DNA from: Streptomyces sp. 1331.2
GTDB lineage: Bacteria > Actinomycetota > Actinomycetes > Streptomycetales > Streptomycetaceae
DNA length: 64,000 nt
Direction of reading: 5' to 3'
Assembly (NCBI RefSeq): GCF_900199205.1
Contig: NZ_OBMJ01000001.1
Coordinates: 5,945,001-6,009,000, forward strand
The translations under genes were made by a program, and so were the position numbers. Positions 8,479 through 16,194 of the stretch are shown in pieces (positions within the stretch are counted from its first letter, which is position 1; each line of letters opens with the position of its first letter). The notes beneath the pieces were generated by a model. The model searched no databases and was not told the origin of the DNA. It saw only the letters and a program-made list of their open reading frames with translations.

Positions 8479-9171
8479 ATGCCCACCCTGCTGCTCGTCC
8501 GTCACGGCCGCTCCACCGCGAACACCGCCGGAATCCTGGCCGGTTGGACCCCCGGCGTCGACCTCGACGACACCGGGCGCGGGCAGGCCGCCGCGCTGGC
8601 CGACCGGCTGGCCGGGATCCCGCTGGTGCAGGCCGTCAGCAGCCCGCTGGAGCGCTGTCGCCAGACGCTGGAGCCCCTGCTGGCCGCCCGGCCCGAGCTG
8701 GGCGCCCCGGCCGAGGACGAGCGGCTGGGGGAGTGCCACTACGGCGACTGGACCGGCCGTCCGCTGGCCGAGCTGGCCAAGGAGCCGATGTGGCGCACCG
8801 TGCAGGACCACGCCGCCGCCGCGGCCTTCCCCGGCGGGGAGTCGCTGCGCGAGCTGAGCCACCGCACGGTGAGCGCGGTGCGCGAGTGGAACGGGAAGAT
8901 CGCCGCCGAGCACGGCGAGGACGCGGTCTGGATCGCCTGTTCGCACGGTGACGTGATCAAGGCGGTGGTGGCCGACGCGCTCGGCCTGCACCTGGACCAC
9001 TTCCAGCGGATCAGCGTCGAGCCCGGCTCGGTCACCGCGATCCGGTACACCCCGCAGCGGCCCTTCGTGCTGAGAATGGGCGACACCGGCGACCTCTCCT
9101 CGCTCGCACCGCGGACCGGCGCGGCCCCGGTCACCCCGGCCGGCGACGCGGTGGTCGGCGGCACCGCCTGA
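8479..9171 (+). CDS. Histidine phosphatase, MSMEG_4193 family
   Basis: A 230-residue cytoplasmic histidine phosphatase (phosphoglycerate-mutase-like). The nucleophile motif is LLLVRHGRSTAN with His9, and the second catalytic His is in ACSHGDVIKAVV. SSPLERCRQTLEPL carries the phosphate-binding Arg. This matches the actinobacterial MSMEG_4193 putative phosphomutase family (from memory TIGR03848), which lies beside DUF3090, the SCO1664 family and mshC in many actinobacteria. The substrate is not known to me. The C-terminal 30 residues are Ala/Pro-rich and probably disordered. The start has a -10 box just upstream and no ribosome binding site. Confidence 0.88.
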   Translation: MPTLLLVRHGRSTANTAGILAGWTPGVDLDDTGRGQAAALADRLAGIPLVQAVSSPLERCRQTLEPLLAARPELGAPAEDERLGECHYGDWTGRPLAELAKEPMWRTVQDHAAAAAFPGGESLRELSHRTVSAVREWNGKIAAEHGEDAVWIACSHGDVIKAVVADALGLHLDHFQRISVEPGSVTAIRYTPQRPFVLRMGDTGDLSSLAPRTGAAPVTPAGDAVVGGTA

Positions 9172-9304
9172 CCGCGGCCACCCGCGACGCGGGCCGGCAG
9201 CCCCGCCGGCGTCCCTCCCGCGCGTGACTGCCCGGGCGTCAGCGCCCGCACGTCACCACCCGAGACCCCGGGTGCCATCCCCCCGGCCGTCGGCTCGGCT
9301 CCCC

Positions 9305-9331
9305 GGCCGGAGCCCGGAGGTCGTAGGGTGA
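9305..9331 (+). promoter_or_regulatory. Promoter box before DUF3090
   Basis: TAGGGT at 9324-9329 is embedded in a near-copy of the 8448-8473 promoter sequence. A transcription start near 9336 would give a leader of about 65 nt before the GTG at 9402. Confidence 0.45.
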
Positions 9332-9401
9332 CTAACGAGTCCCGAAACCCGCGATCCCCCACGGCGGATCCGCGCCGACCGACACGATCCGGAGCGAGAG
9401 C

Positions 9402-9971
9402 GTGCCCCGTCAGGTCTTCTTCTACGACCAGCCCGAACGGTTCGTGGCCGGCACCGTCGGCCAGCCCGGCGCCAGGGCGTTCTACCTGCAAGCCAGCGCC
9501 CGGGGCCGGATCACCAGCGTGCTGCTGGAGAAGACCCAGGTCGCGGCGCTCGCCGAGCGCATCGAAGAGGTGCTGGACGAGGCGCTGCGGCGCAGCGGCG
9601 GCGACACCGCCATCCCGGCCACCGCCCCCAAGGACCTGCTCGACACCGCGCCGCTCGACCTGCCGCTGGAGCAGGAGTTCCGGGTCGGCACGATGGCCCT
9701 GGCCTGGGACAGCGTGGACGGCTGCCTGGTGGTCGAGGCGCAGGCGCTGGTCGAGGACGAGGAGGACGAGGAGGGCGCCGAGACGGTCTTCACCGACGAC
9801 GACACCGGCCCGGACATGCTGCGGGTGCGGCTGTCCGGTGCGATGGCCCGGGTGTTCGCCAAGCGCGCGCTGGACCTGGTCGCGGCCGGCCGCAAGCCCT
9901 GCCCGTTCTGCAACCTGCCGCTCGACCCGGAGGGCCACCTGTGCCCGCGCGCGAACGGCTACCGGCGCTGA
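9402..9971 (+). CDS. DUF3090 family protein
   Basis: A 189-residue protein of the DUF3090 (TIGR03847) family. Recognition features are the opening RQVFFYDQPERFVAGTVGQP, FYLQA, a MALAWD segment and the C-terminal CPFCNLPLDPEGHLCPR, a compact three-Cys plus His cluster that probably binds zinc. Function is not established. The start is a GTG at 9402 with GGAG 7 nt upstream. Its 3' end overlaps the SCO1664-family gene by 31 bp, which implies translational coupling. Conserved neighbourhood: histidine phosphatase, DUF3090, SCO1664 family, mshC. Confidence 0.9.
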   Translation: MPRQVFFYDQPERFVAGTVGQPGARAFYLQASARGRITSVLLEKTQVAALAERIEEVLDEALRRSGGDTAIPATAPKDLLDTAPLDLPLEQEFRVGTMALAWDSVDGCLVVEAQALVEDEEDEEGAETVFTDDDTGPDMLRVRLSGAMARVFAKRALDLVAAGRKPCPFCNLPLDPEGHLCPRANGYRR

Positions 9972-10813
9972 ACACCGAGACCCCGCCCCAGGCCGACCCG
10001 GCGTCGGCGGCCGCGCTGGCCGCCGACGTGCCCACCGCCCTCGCGCTGCTGCGCCAGGGCGAGCTGACCGTGCACGGCCGCCTCACCGACGCCTCCAACG
10101 CCGCGCTGTACTGCACGGTCGCGCACGGCTCGCTGAGCGCGCAGGCCGTCTACAAGCCGGTGGCCGGCGAGCGCCCGCTGTGGGACTTCCCGGACGGCAC
10201 CCTGGCCGGCCGTGAGGTCGCCGCCTACGAGCTGTCCGCGGCGACGGGCTGGGCGCTGATCCCGCCGACCGTGCTGCGCGAGGGCCCGCACGGGCCCGGC
10301 ATGGTGCAGCTGTGGGTCGAGCCGGACCCGCAGGCCGAGCCGCTGCTCGCGCTGCAGGACCCGCGCGGCCCGGAGGAGGGCTGGCTGCCGATCATCCGGG
10401 CCGAGGTCGAGGGCGGGCGCACCGCGCTGCTGGTGCACCACGACGACGGGCGGCTGCGCCGGCTCGCGGTGCTGGACGCGGTGCTCAACAACGCCGACCG
10501 CAAGGGCGGCCATCTGATCCCGGCCGCCGACGGGCGGGTGTACGGCATCGACCACGGCGTCACCTTCAACACCGAGGGCAAGCTGCGCACCCTGCTCTGG
10601 GGCTGGGCCGGCGACCCGCTGCCGGCCGAGGCGCTGGAGGTGCTGGCCCGGCTGGCCGAGCAGTTGGACGGCGAACTGGCCGAGCGCCTGGCCCCGCACC
10701 TGACGCAGGCCGAGCTGGCGGCCACCCGGGCCCGGGTGGCCGAGCTGCGCGACTCCGGCCGCCATCCGCTGCCCTCCGAGGACTGGCCGGCGATCCCCTG
10801 GCCGCCGGTGTAG
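9941..10813 (+). CDS. SCO1664 family protein, atypical kinase-like
   Basis: A 290-residue protein of the SCO1664 family (TIGR03843). It has the hallmarks of PI3/4-kinase- or HipA-like atypical kinases: a Lys-bearing strand (AVYKPVAGERPLWDF), GREVAAYELSAATGW, a catalytic-loop-like VLNNADRKGGH and a DFG-like YGIDHGVTF. The phosphate acceptor is unknown. The GTG at 9941 has GGAGGG 6 nt upstream inside the preceding DUF3090 gene, supporting the 31-bp overlap. Conserved linkage to mshC has led to the idea of a mycothiol- or redox-related role, but that is only context. The kinase reading is my motif inference. Confidence 0.85.
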   Translation: MPARERLPALNTETPPQADPASAAALAADVPTALALLRQGELTVHGRLTDASNAALYCTVAHGSLSAQAVYKPVAGERPLWDFPDGTLAGREVAAYELSAATGWALIPPTVLREGPHGPGMVQLWVEPDPQAEPLLALQDPRGPEEGWLPIIRAEVEGGRTALLVHHDDGRLRRLAVLDAVLNNADRKGGHLIPAADGRVYGIDHGVTFNTEGKLRTLLWGWAGDPLPAEALEVLARLAEQLDGELAERLAPHLTQAELAATRARVAELRDSGRHPLPSEDWPAIPWPPV

Positions 10814-10896
10814 CGGCCGCTTCGGGCCAAGGCAGGGTTCCCGTACGGGAGTTGGTGGTCTGGACCGGTCCCCGGAGGAGGTCGCACACTGCTCCG

Positions 10897-11832
10897 ATGG
10901 ACGCGCGACGGACCACCCCCACCCCCGCCCCCCGAACCACGCCGGACCTGCCGCTGCACCGTCTCCAGGTCCCGCTGCCCCACCTGCTCCCCTTCGCGAT
11001 CGGCAGCTTCGACGCGATCGGCCCGCTCTCCCGGGCCGGCTTCCCCCACCGGCACTCGTTCTACGAGATGGTCCACGTCACCGGCGGCCGCGGCGCCCAC
11101 GTCCTGGACCTCGTCCAGCGGCCGCTGGCACCACCGCAGTTGTGCGTGATCACCCCCGGCCAGGTGCACTACTGGGCGGACACCGAAGGCCTCGCCGGCC
11201 GGGTCGTGCTGTTCAACGAGGACTTCCTGCTCGGCCACCCGCAGGACCTCGCCGCCCTGCGGGCGCTGGCCGCCCGCCCCGCCCTCGCGCTCGGCGGGCA
11301 GGCCGACGCGATCGGCGCCCTGTTCGCCGACATGGAGCACGAGTACCTGACCAGGGCGCCCGGCTACCAGGGCGTGCTGCGGGCCAGTCTGCACATCCTG
11401 ATCGTCCGGGCGCTGCGCGCCTGCGCCCCGGACGACCGGCCGCTGGTGCCCAGCCGCCCGGCCGAAGTGGCGGCCGCCTTCACCCGGTTGATCGCCCGGC
11501 CGGGCGGGGTGCGGCACTCGGTGGCCTCCACCGCCCAGGAACTCGGTGTCTCTCCGGGGCACTTGCAGACCCTGGTGAAGCAGGCCACCGGCCGCACTCC
11601 GGGCGGACTGATCCGCCGGCAGCAGACCCTGGAGGCCAAGCGGCTGCTCGCCTGTACCGATCTGACGATCCGCCAGGTGGCGAAGGAAGCGGGCTTCGTG
11701 GATCCGGCGTACTTCTGCCGCTTCTTCCGCCGGGAGACCGGGATGACGCCGGGGGAGTTCCGGGCCAAGGTCGACGGAAATCACCACGATCCCCGGATCA
11801 TGTCCATCGCGGTCGCACCGGACGGCCCGTAG
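10897..11832 (+). CDS. AraC-family transcriptional regulator
   Basis: A 311-residue regulator. The N-terminal cupin (about 15-140; FPHRHSFYEMVHVTGG, VLFNEDFLL) should bind a small effector. The C-terminal AraC/XylS domain (about 195-295) has two helix-turn-helix units: STAQELGVSPGHLQTLVKQ and TIRQVAKEAGFVDPAYFCRF, ending with the usual FRRETGMTPGEFR. ATG at 10897 is the only reasonable start; GGAGGAG is 16 nt away, rather far, and a CACACT box ends 6 nt before the ATG, so the mRNA may be leaderless. The next gene in the same direction, 144 bp downstream, is a secreted dioxygenase that it may control. AraC and dioxygenase together interrupt the DUF3090/SCO1664/mshC neighbourhood. Confidence 0.9.
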   Translation: MDARRTTPTPAPRTTPDLPLHRLQVPLPHLLPFAIGSFDAIGPLSRAGFPHRHSFYEMVHVTGGRGAHVLDLVQRPLAPPQLCVITPGQVHYWADTEGLAGRVVLFNEDFLLGHPQDLAALRALAARPALALGGQADAIGALFADMEHEYLTRAPGYQGVLRASLHILIVRALRACAPDDRPLVPSRPAEVAAAFTRLIARPGGVRHSVASTAQELGVSPGHLQTLVKQATGRTPGGLIRRQQTLEAKRLLACTDLTIRQVAKEAGFVDPAYFCRFFRRETGMTPGEFRAKVDGNHHDPRIMSIAVAPDGP

Positions 11833-11976
11833 TTTTGCTGCTGGCCCGAGGAGTGGCGTCGGCGGTCGGTCCGGCGCGTACGGGCGTGCGGTCGGTCCGG
11901 TCCTTGTCATGCCCCCACCATGGCAAGGGCCGCCCCTCCGCCCTTCGCTTCCCGCCTCACGAGAAGGAGACGGCGC

Positions 11977-12816
11977 ATGCCCATGCCCGACCGCATGATC
12001 AGTCGCAAGACCGTACTGAAGGCCGCCGCCGCGCTCGGGGCCGCCCCGCTGCTGATCGGCGGCGGGGTCGCCCTGGCTCGCGACCAGGTCGGCACCGGCC
12101 GGGCGCCGGAGCTCACCCCCGAGTGCCACGACGGCGACGACCCCACGATCGAGCAGACCGAGGGCCCCTACTTCAAGCCCGACTCCCCGCTGCGCAGCTC
12201 CATGGTCGGCGACGGCCCCGGCACCCGGCTGGCCGTCATCGGCTACGTCTTCGGCCGCGCCTGCCGGCCCGTCCCCGGCGTGCTGCTGGACTTCTGGCAG
12301 GCCGACGACAACGGCGCCTACGACAACGTCGGCTACACCTTCCGCGGCCACCAGTTCACCGACGCGGGCGGTGCGTTCAGGCTGGACACCATCGTGCCCG
12401 GCCTCTACCCCGGCCGTACCCGGCACCTCCACGTCAAGCTCCAGGCCCCCGGCCGCCCGATCGTCACCACCCAGCTGTACTTCCCGGGCGAGCCGCGCAA
12501 CAGCACGGACTCCATCTACGACGCCCGGCTGCTGATGAACGTGCGGCAGAACGGCCCGATCCGCGAGGGCAGCTACGACTTCGTGCTGGACGTGCCGCAG
12601 ACCCCCGGCACCCCGAGCCCGACGCCCACGCCGACCCCGACCCCGACCTCCACGCCCACCCGGCCGCCGAGCGGCAGTTGGACCCCGGGCACCGCCTACC
12701 GCGCGGGCGACCGCGTCACCTACTCCGGCGTCTCCTACGTCTGCCTCCAGGCGCACACCGCCATGGTCGGCTGGGAGCCGCCAAACGTACCGGCCCTCTG
12801 GCAGCAGCGGTCGTAG
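11977..12816 (+). CDS. Secreted intradiol dioxygenase fused to a CBM5/12
   Basis: A 279-residue extracellular Fe(III) intradiol ring-cleaving dioxygenase with a carbohydrate-binding module. Residues 1-35 are an export signal (MISRKTVLKAAAALGAAPLL). The catalytic domain (about 48-207) shows the four iron ligands: Tyr115 (NGAYDN), Tyr144 (GLYPG), His150 and His152 (RHLHV). A Pro/Thr linker (about 208-230) precedes a 45-residue CBM5/12-type module rich in aromatics (W235, Y241, Y254, W266). The same architecture was described for Streptomyces sp. SirexAA-E, where the enzyme cleaves catechols and the module binds polyphenol or lignin-like material (from memory). The start at 11977 has AAGGAGA 7 nt upstream. 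It lies behind an AraC gene. Confidence 0.9.
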   Translation: MPMPDRMISRKTVLKAAAALGAAPLLIGGGVALARDQVGTGRAPELTPECHDGDDPTIEQTEGPYFKPDSPLRSSMVGDGPGTRLAVIGYVFGRACRPVPGVLLDFWQADDNGAYDNVGYTFRGHQFTDAGGAFRLDTIVPGLYPGRTRHLHVKLQAPGRPIVTTQLYFPGEPRNSTDSIYDARLLMNVRQNGPIREGSYDFVLDVPQTPGTPSPTPTPTPTPTSTPTRPPSGSWTPGTAYRAGDRVTYSGVSYVCLQAHTAMVGWEPPNVPALWQQRS

Positions 12817-12998
12817 CGGCTCCGGCCGCCTCCCGGAGAGCCGGGCGCCCGGTCGGCAGCAGGGCCGACCGGGCGCTCACCGCGGTCCGGAATCCGGACC
12901 GATCTCCGTGCGGCGAAGGTGCATCGAAAGGTCCAATACCAGTCGGGAAGCGGTCAGGCAACGACAGGAAGCGAATCCAGTCGATCTTGCTTACTGGT

Positions 12999-13004
12999 TA
13001 GGCT
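12999..13004 (+). promoter_or_regulatory. Probable -10 box of mshC
   Basis: TAGGCT lies in the AT-richest patch nearby (about 12985-13035). It predicts a start near 13011 and a short 25-nt leader. The mshC ATG has no good ribosome binding site (AAGG is 14 nt away). Confidence 0.4.
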
Positions 13005-13035
13005 TTCAAATGTTCGCAAGGTTAAAGTTGTTTCC

Positions 13036-14265
13036 ATGCATGCCTGGCCCGCCTCCGAGGTTCCCGCCCTGCCTGGTCAGGGGCTCCCTCTCCGTATCCA
13101 CGACACCGCAGCGGGCACGGTCCGCGAGGTGGTGCCGCAGGACGGCACCGCCCGGATCTACGTCTGCGGCATCACCCCCTACGACGCGACCCACATGGGC
13201 CACGCCGCCACCTACAACGCGTTCGACCTGGTCCAGCGCGTCTGGAAGGACGCCGGCCACGACGTCCTGTACATCCAGAACGTCACCGACGTCGACGACC
13301 CGCTGCTGCAGCGCGCCGTCGAGACCGGCCAGGACTGGACGGCCCTCGCCGAGCGCGAGACGGCCCTGTTCCGCGAGGACATGACCGCCCTGCGGCTGCT
13401 CCCGCCGGCCCACTACATCGGCGCCGTCGAGTCGATCCCGTGGATCGTCCCGATCGTCCAGAAGCTGCTGGCCTCCGGCGCGGCCTACCGGGTGGACGGC
13501 GACATCTACTTCTCGGTCGACGCGGACCCGCACTTCGGCGAGGTCTCCGGCCTCACCCGCGAGGCCATGCGCCCCGTCTTCGCCGAGCGCGGCGGCGACC
13601 CGGACCGCCCGGGCAAGCGCAACCCGCTGGACGCCCTGCTCTGGCTGGCCGCCCGCCCGGGCGAGCCTGCCTGGGACACCGAGCTCGGCCACGGCCGCCC
13701 CGGCTGGCACATCGAGTGCGTCGCCATCGCGCTGCAGTACCTCGGCATGTCCTTCGACATCCAGGGCGGCGGCAGCGACCTCTCCTTCCCGCACCACGAG
13801 ATGGGCGCCGCGCACGCCCAGGTCGCCACCGGCACCCACCCGTACGCCAAGGCGTACGTGCACGCCGGCATGGTCGCCCTGGACGGCCACAAGATGTCCA
13901 AGTCCCGCGGCAACCTGGTCTTCGTCTCGGCGCTGCGCCGCGACGGCGTCGACCCGGCGGCGATCCGCCTGGCGCTGCTCTCGCACCACTACCGCGCCGA
14001 CTGGGAGTGGACCAAGAGCGTCCTGGACGAGGCCGTCGAGCGCCTCGCCCGCTGGCGCGCCGCGGTCTCCCGGCCGGACGGCCCCGCGGCCGAGCAGCTG
14101 CTCGCCGAGGTCCGTACGGCGCTCGCGAACGACCTGGACGCGCCCGCCGCGCTGGCCGCCGTCGACCGCTGGGTGGAGCGGCAGGAGACCGAGGGCGGCA
14201 CCGACATCGGCGCGCCCGGCCTGGTGACCCGCACCGTGGACGCCCTGCTCGGCGTCGCGCTGTAG
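13036..14265 (+). CDS. mshC: Mycothiol ligase MshC
   Basis: A 409-residue cysteine:1-D-myo-inosityl-2-amino-2-deoxy-alpha-D-glucopyranoside ligase, the ATP-dependent step that joins Cys to GlcN-Ins in mycothiol synthesis. It is a class I cysteinyl-tRNA-synthetase paralogue: YVCGITPYDATHMGHA carries the HIGH-like motif and the first zinc Cys, the zinc site continues in HIECVAIA and FPHHEMGAA, and HKMSKSRGN is the KMSKS loop. It lacks the tRNA-binding C-terminus of CysS, as expected for MshC. The MHAWPASEVPALPG start matches family members; no strong ribosome binding site precedes it. A very stable hairpin follows. Mycothiol is the main actinobacterial low-molecular-weight thiol. Confidence 0.95.
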   Translation: MHAWPASEVPALPGQGLPLRIHDTAAGTVREVVPQDGTARIYVCGITPYDATHMGHAATYNAFDLVQRVWKDAGHDVLYIQNVTDVDDPLLQRAVETGQDWTALAERETALFREDMTALRLLPPAHYIGAVESIPWIVPIVQKLLASGAAYRVDGDIYFSVDADPHFGEVSGLTREAMRPVFAERGGDPDRPGKRNPLDALLWLAARPGEPAWDTELGHGRPGWHIECVAIALQYLGMSFDIQGGGSDLSFPHHEMGAAHAQVATGTHPYAKAYVHAGMVALDGHKMSKSRGNLVFVSALRRDGVDPAAIRLALLSHHYRADWEWTKSVLDEAVERLARWRAAVSRPDGPAAEQLLAEVRTALANDLDAPAALAAVDRWVERQETEGGTDIGAPGLVTRTVDALLGVAL

Positions 14266-14295
14266 CTCCCCAGGACGGCTGCAGGTCCCTCAGCC

Positions 14296-14347
14296 GCAAC
14301 GCCGAAGGGGCGTCAGGACACCGGTCCTGACGCCCCTTCGGCGTTGC
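14296..14347. terminator. Very strong bidirectional terminator after mshC
   Basis: A perfect 24-bp inverted repeat (14296-14319 and 14324-14347) with the 4-nt loop ACCG. It is shared by the convergent mshC and PAC2 genes. Confidence 0.9.
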
Positions 14348-14361
14348 TGGGGCCGAGGCGG

Positions 14362-15315
14362 CTACTCCTCCTCGGCGCCGTCCGGGCTCTCCCGGCCCGG
14401 GCCCGGCGGCTCCGGCTCGGCCGGCCGCTCCGCGGTGGCGTGCCCGGCGACCGGCTTCTCGCCGGTCGGCCCGACGTTCTCCCGGCGGCGCAGGTAACGC
14501 TCGAACTCGCGGGCGATGGCGTCCCCCGAGGCCTCCGGCAGCTCCGCGGTGTCCTGCGCCTCCTCCAGCTGCTGGACGTACTCGGCGACCTCGCTGTCCT
14601 CGGCGGCCAGCTGGTCCACGCCCAGCTGCCAGGCCCGGGCGTCCTCGCCGAGCTCGCCCGGCGGGATGCGCAGGTCCAGCAGGTCCTCCAGCTTGTTGAT
14701 CAGGGCCAGCGTGGCCTTCGGGTTCGGCGGCTGCGAGACGTAGTGCGGCACCGCCGCCCAGAGCGTCACGGCCGGGACCCCGGCGTGCGTGCAGGCCTCC
14801 TGGAGCACGCCGACGATGCCGGTCGGGCCCTCGTAGCGGCTCTCCTCCAGGTCCAGCCGGCGGGCCAGGTCGGGGTCGGAGGTGACACCGCTGACCGGCA
14901 CCGGGCGGCTGTGCGGGGTGTCGCCGAGCAGCGCGCCCAGGATCACCACCAGCTCGACGCCCAGCTCGTGCGCGAAGCCCAGCAGCTCGTTGCAGAACGA
15001 GCGCCAGCGCATGCTCGGCTCGATGCCGCGCACCAGCACGACGTCCCTGGTCGTCGGCTCGGTGACCCGGATCACCGAGAGCCGGGTGGTCGGCCAGGTG
15101 ATCCGGCGGATGCCGCCGTCCAGCCAGACCGTGGGCCGGTTGACCTGGAAGTCGTAGTAGTCCTCCGCGTCCAGGGCGGCGAACACCTTGCCGCCCCAGG
15201 TCTCGTCCAGGTGCGCCAGAGCCGCGGAGGCGGCGTCACCCGCGTCGTTCCAGCCCTCGAAGGCGCAGACCATGACCGGGTCGATCAACTCGGGAACATC
15301 TTCCAACTCGATCAC
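14362..15315 (-). CDS. PAC2 family protein
   Basis: A 317-residue cytoplasmic protein of the PAC2 (proteasome assembly chaperone 2-like) family common in actinobacteria. Typical segments are VMVCAFEGWNDAGDAA, VLVRGIEPSMRWRSFC, ELVVILGALLGDTPHSRP and AVTLWAAVPHYVSQPPNPKA; the C-terminus is acidic and low in complexity. The bacterial function is unresolved. The presence of a 20S proteasome locus 15 kb away is suggestive only. The start is a GTG at 15315 with GGAGGGAG 8 nt upstream. Confidence 0.9.
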   Translation of the reverse strand: MIELEDVPELIDPVMVCAFEGWNDAGDAASAALAHLDETWGGKVFAALDAEDYYDFQVNRPTVWLDGGIRRITWPTTRLSVIRVTEPTTRDVVLVRGIEPSMRWRSFCNELLGFAHELGVELVVILGALLGDTPHSRPVPVSGVTSDPDLARRLDLEESRYEGPTGIVGVLQEACTHAGVPAVTLWAAVPHYVSQPPNPKATLALINKLEDLLDLRIPPGELGEDARAWQLGVDQLAAEDSEVAEYVQQLEEAQDTAELPEASGDAIAREFERYLRRRENVGPTGEKPVAGHATAERPAEPEPPGPGRESPDGAEEE

Positions 15316-15669
15316 CCAGCGTCTCCCTCCGGTCGGCGGTCGGACCGGCGCCGCCTCGGCCGGCTTGCCGGGCGCCGACGGGCCTGCTGCCGACTGTCGA
15401 ACCTCTCGTCACCCATGGAACGCCTCGCCCCATGGTCCCTACCTGCCCAGCCTACGGGCTTTGATGCGCCCCGTGACCGGGCACCGGGACAGTCTGGGGG
15501 AGCCGGCCGTGCCGATCCAGCGGATATCGGGACGGCCCGGCCCGACGGGGCGTCAGCCCGCGGCCGGGGCCGGACCGCCTCCGCCCGGCGGCCCGGCCCG
15601 ACGGCGTGCCGCGCCGGCGGGACGGCGCGATGATGAACGGGCGGGGGCCGGGCGGAAGGGGCCGGACCG
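15316..15669. other. Intergenic region with a 16-nt direct repeat
   Basis: A 354-base divergent region between PAC2 (-) and the SRPBCC gene (+). CGGCCCGGCCCGACGG occurs at 15533-15548 and again at 15589-15604, 56 bp apart. Several open frames cross it but none has family features. It probably holds both promoters. Confidence 0.5.
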
Positions 15670-16191
15670 ATGAAGCGATGGCTGTGGATCGGCGCGGGCA
15701 CGGGCGCCGTCGCGCTGGCCGGTGCCGCAGTGCTGGCGGCGGACCGCGCCGGGCGCCGGTTGCCGGTGGAGCACGTCACCGAGGGCGGCCTGGAGCTCGC
15801 CCAGTCGCCCGGCGCGGTCTGGGACGTGCTGACCGACATCGACCTCTACCCGGCCTGGCGCCCGGGCCTGACCCACGTCGAGCGGCTGCCCGCCGCGGCC
15901 GGCGGCCGGGAGCGCTGGCGCGAGTACGACCGGCACGGGCACACCACGTACGAGGTGGTGGCCAGCGAGGCCCCGCACCGCCTGGTCACCGGCATCGCCG
16001 ACCCGGACCTGCCCTACGGCGGCACCTGGACGTACGTGCTGACCCCGGCCGGGCCGGGCTGCTCGCTGACCGTCACCGAGCGCGGCGAGGTGCGCCGGCC
16101 GCTGTACCGGGCCGTCTCGCACTACGTCGTCGGCGAGGACAGCACCATCCACCGCTACCTGGGCGCCCTGGCCCACCGGATGGCCGCCTGA
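15670..16191 (+). CDS. SRPBCC family protein with N-terminal membrane anchor
   Basis: A 173-residue protein. Residues 5-25 are a hydrophobic helix (signal anchor or signal peptide), followed by a START/SRPBCC-like helix-grip domain: GGLELAQSPGAVWDVLTDIDLYPAWRPGLTHVERLP, a long curved sheet, and a C-terminal helix (HRYLGALAHRMAA). Such domains bind hydrophobic ligands in a deep cavity; no ligand can be named. GGAAGGGG lies upstream of the ATG. Its stop is 3 bp from the stop of the convergent GH18-like gene, leaving no room for a terminator. Confidence 0.85.
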   Translation: MKRWLWIGAGTGAVALAGAAVLAADRAGRRLPVEHVTEGGLELAQSPGAVWDVLTDIDLYPAWRPGLTHVERLPAAAGGRERWREYDRHGHTTYEVVASEAPHRLVTGIADPDLPYGGTWTYVLTPAGPGCSLTVTERGEVRRPLYRAVSHYVVGEDSTIHRYLGALAHRMAA

Positions 16192-16194
16192 CGG

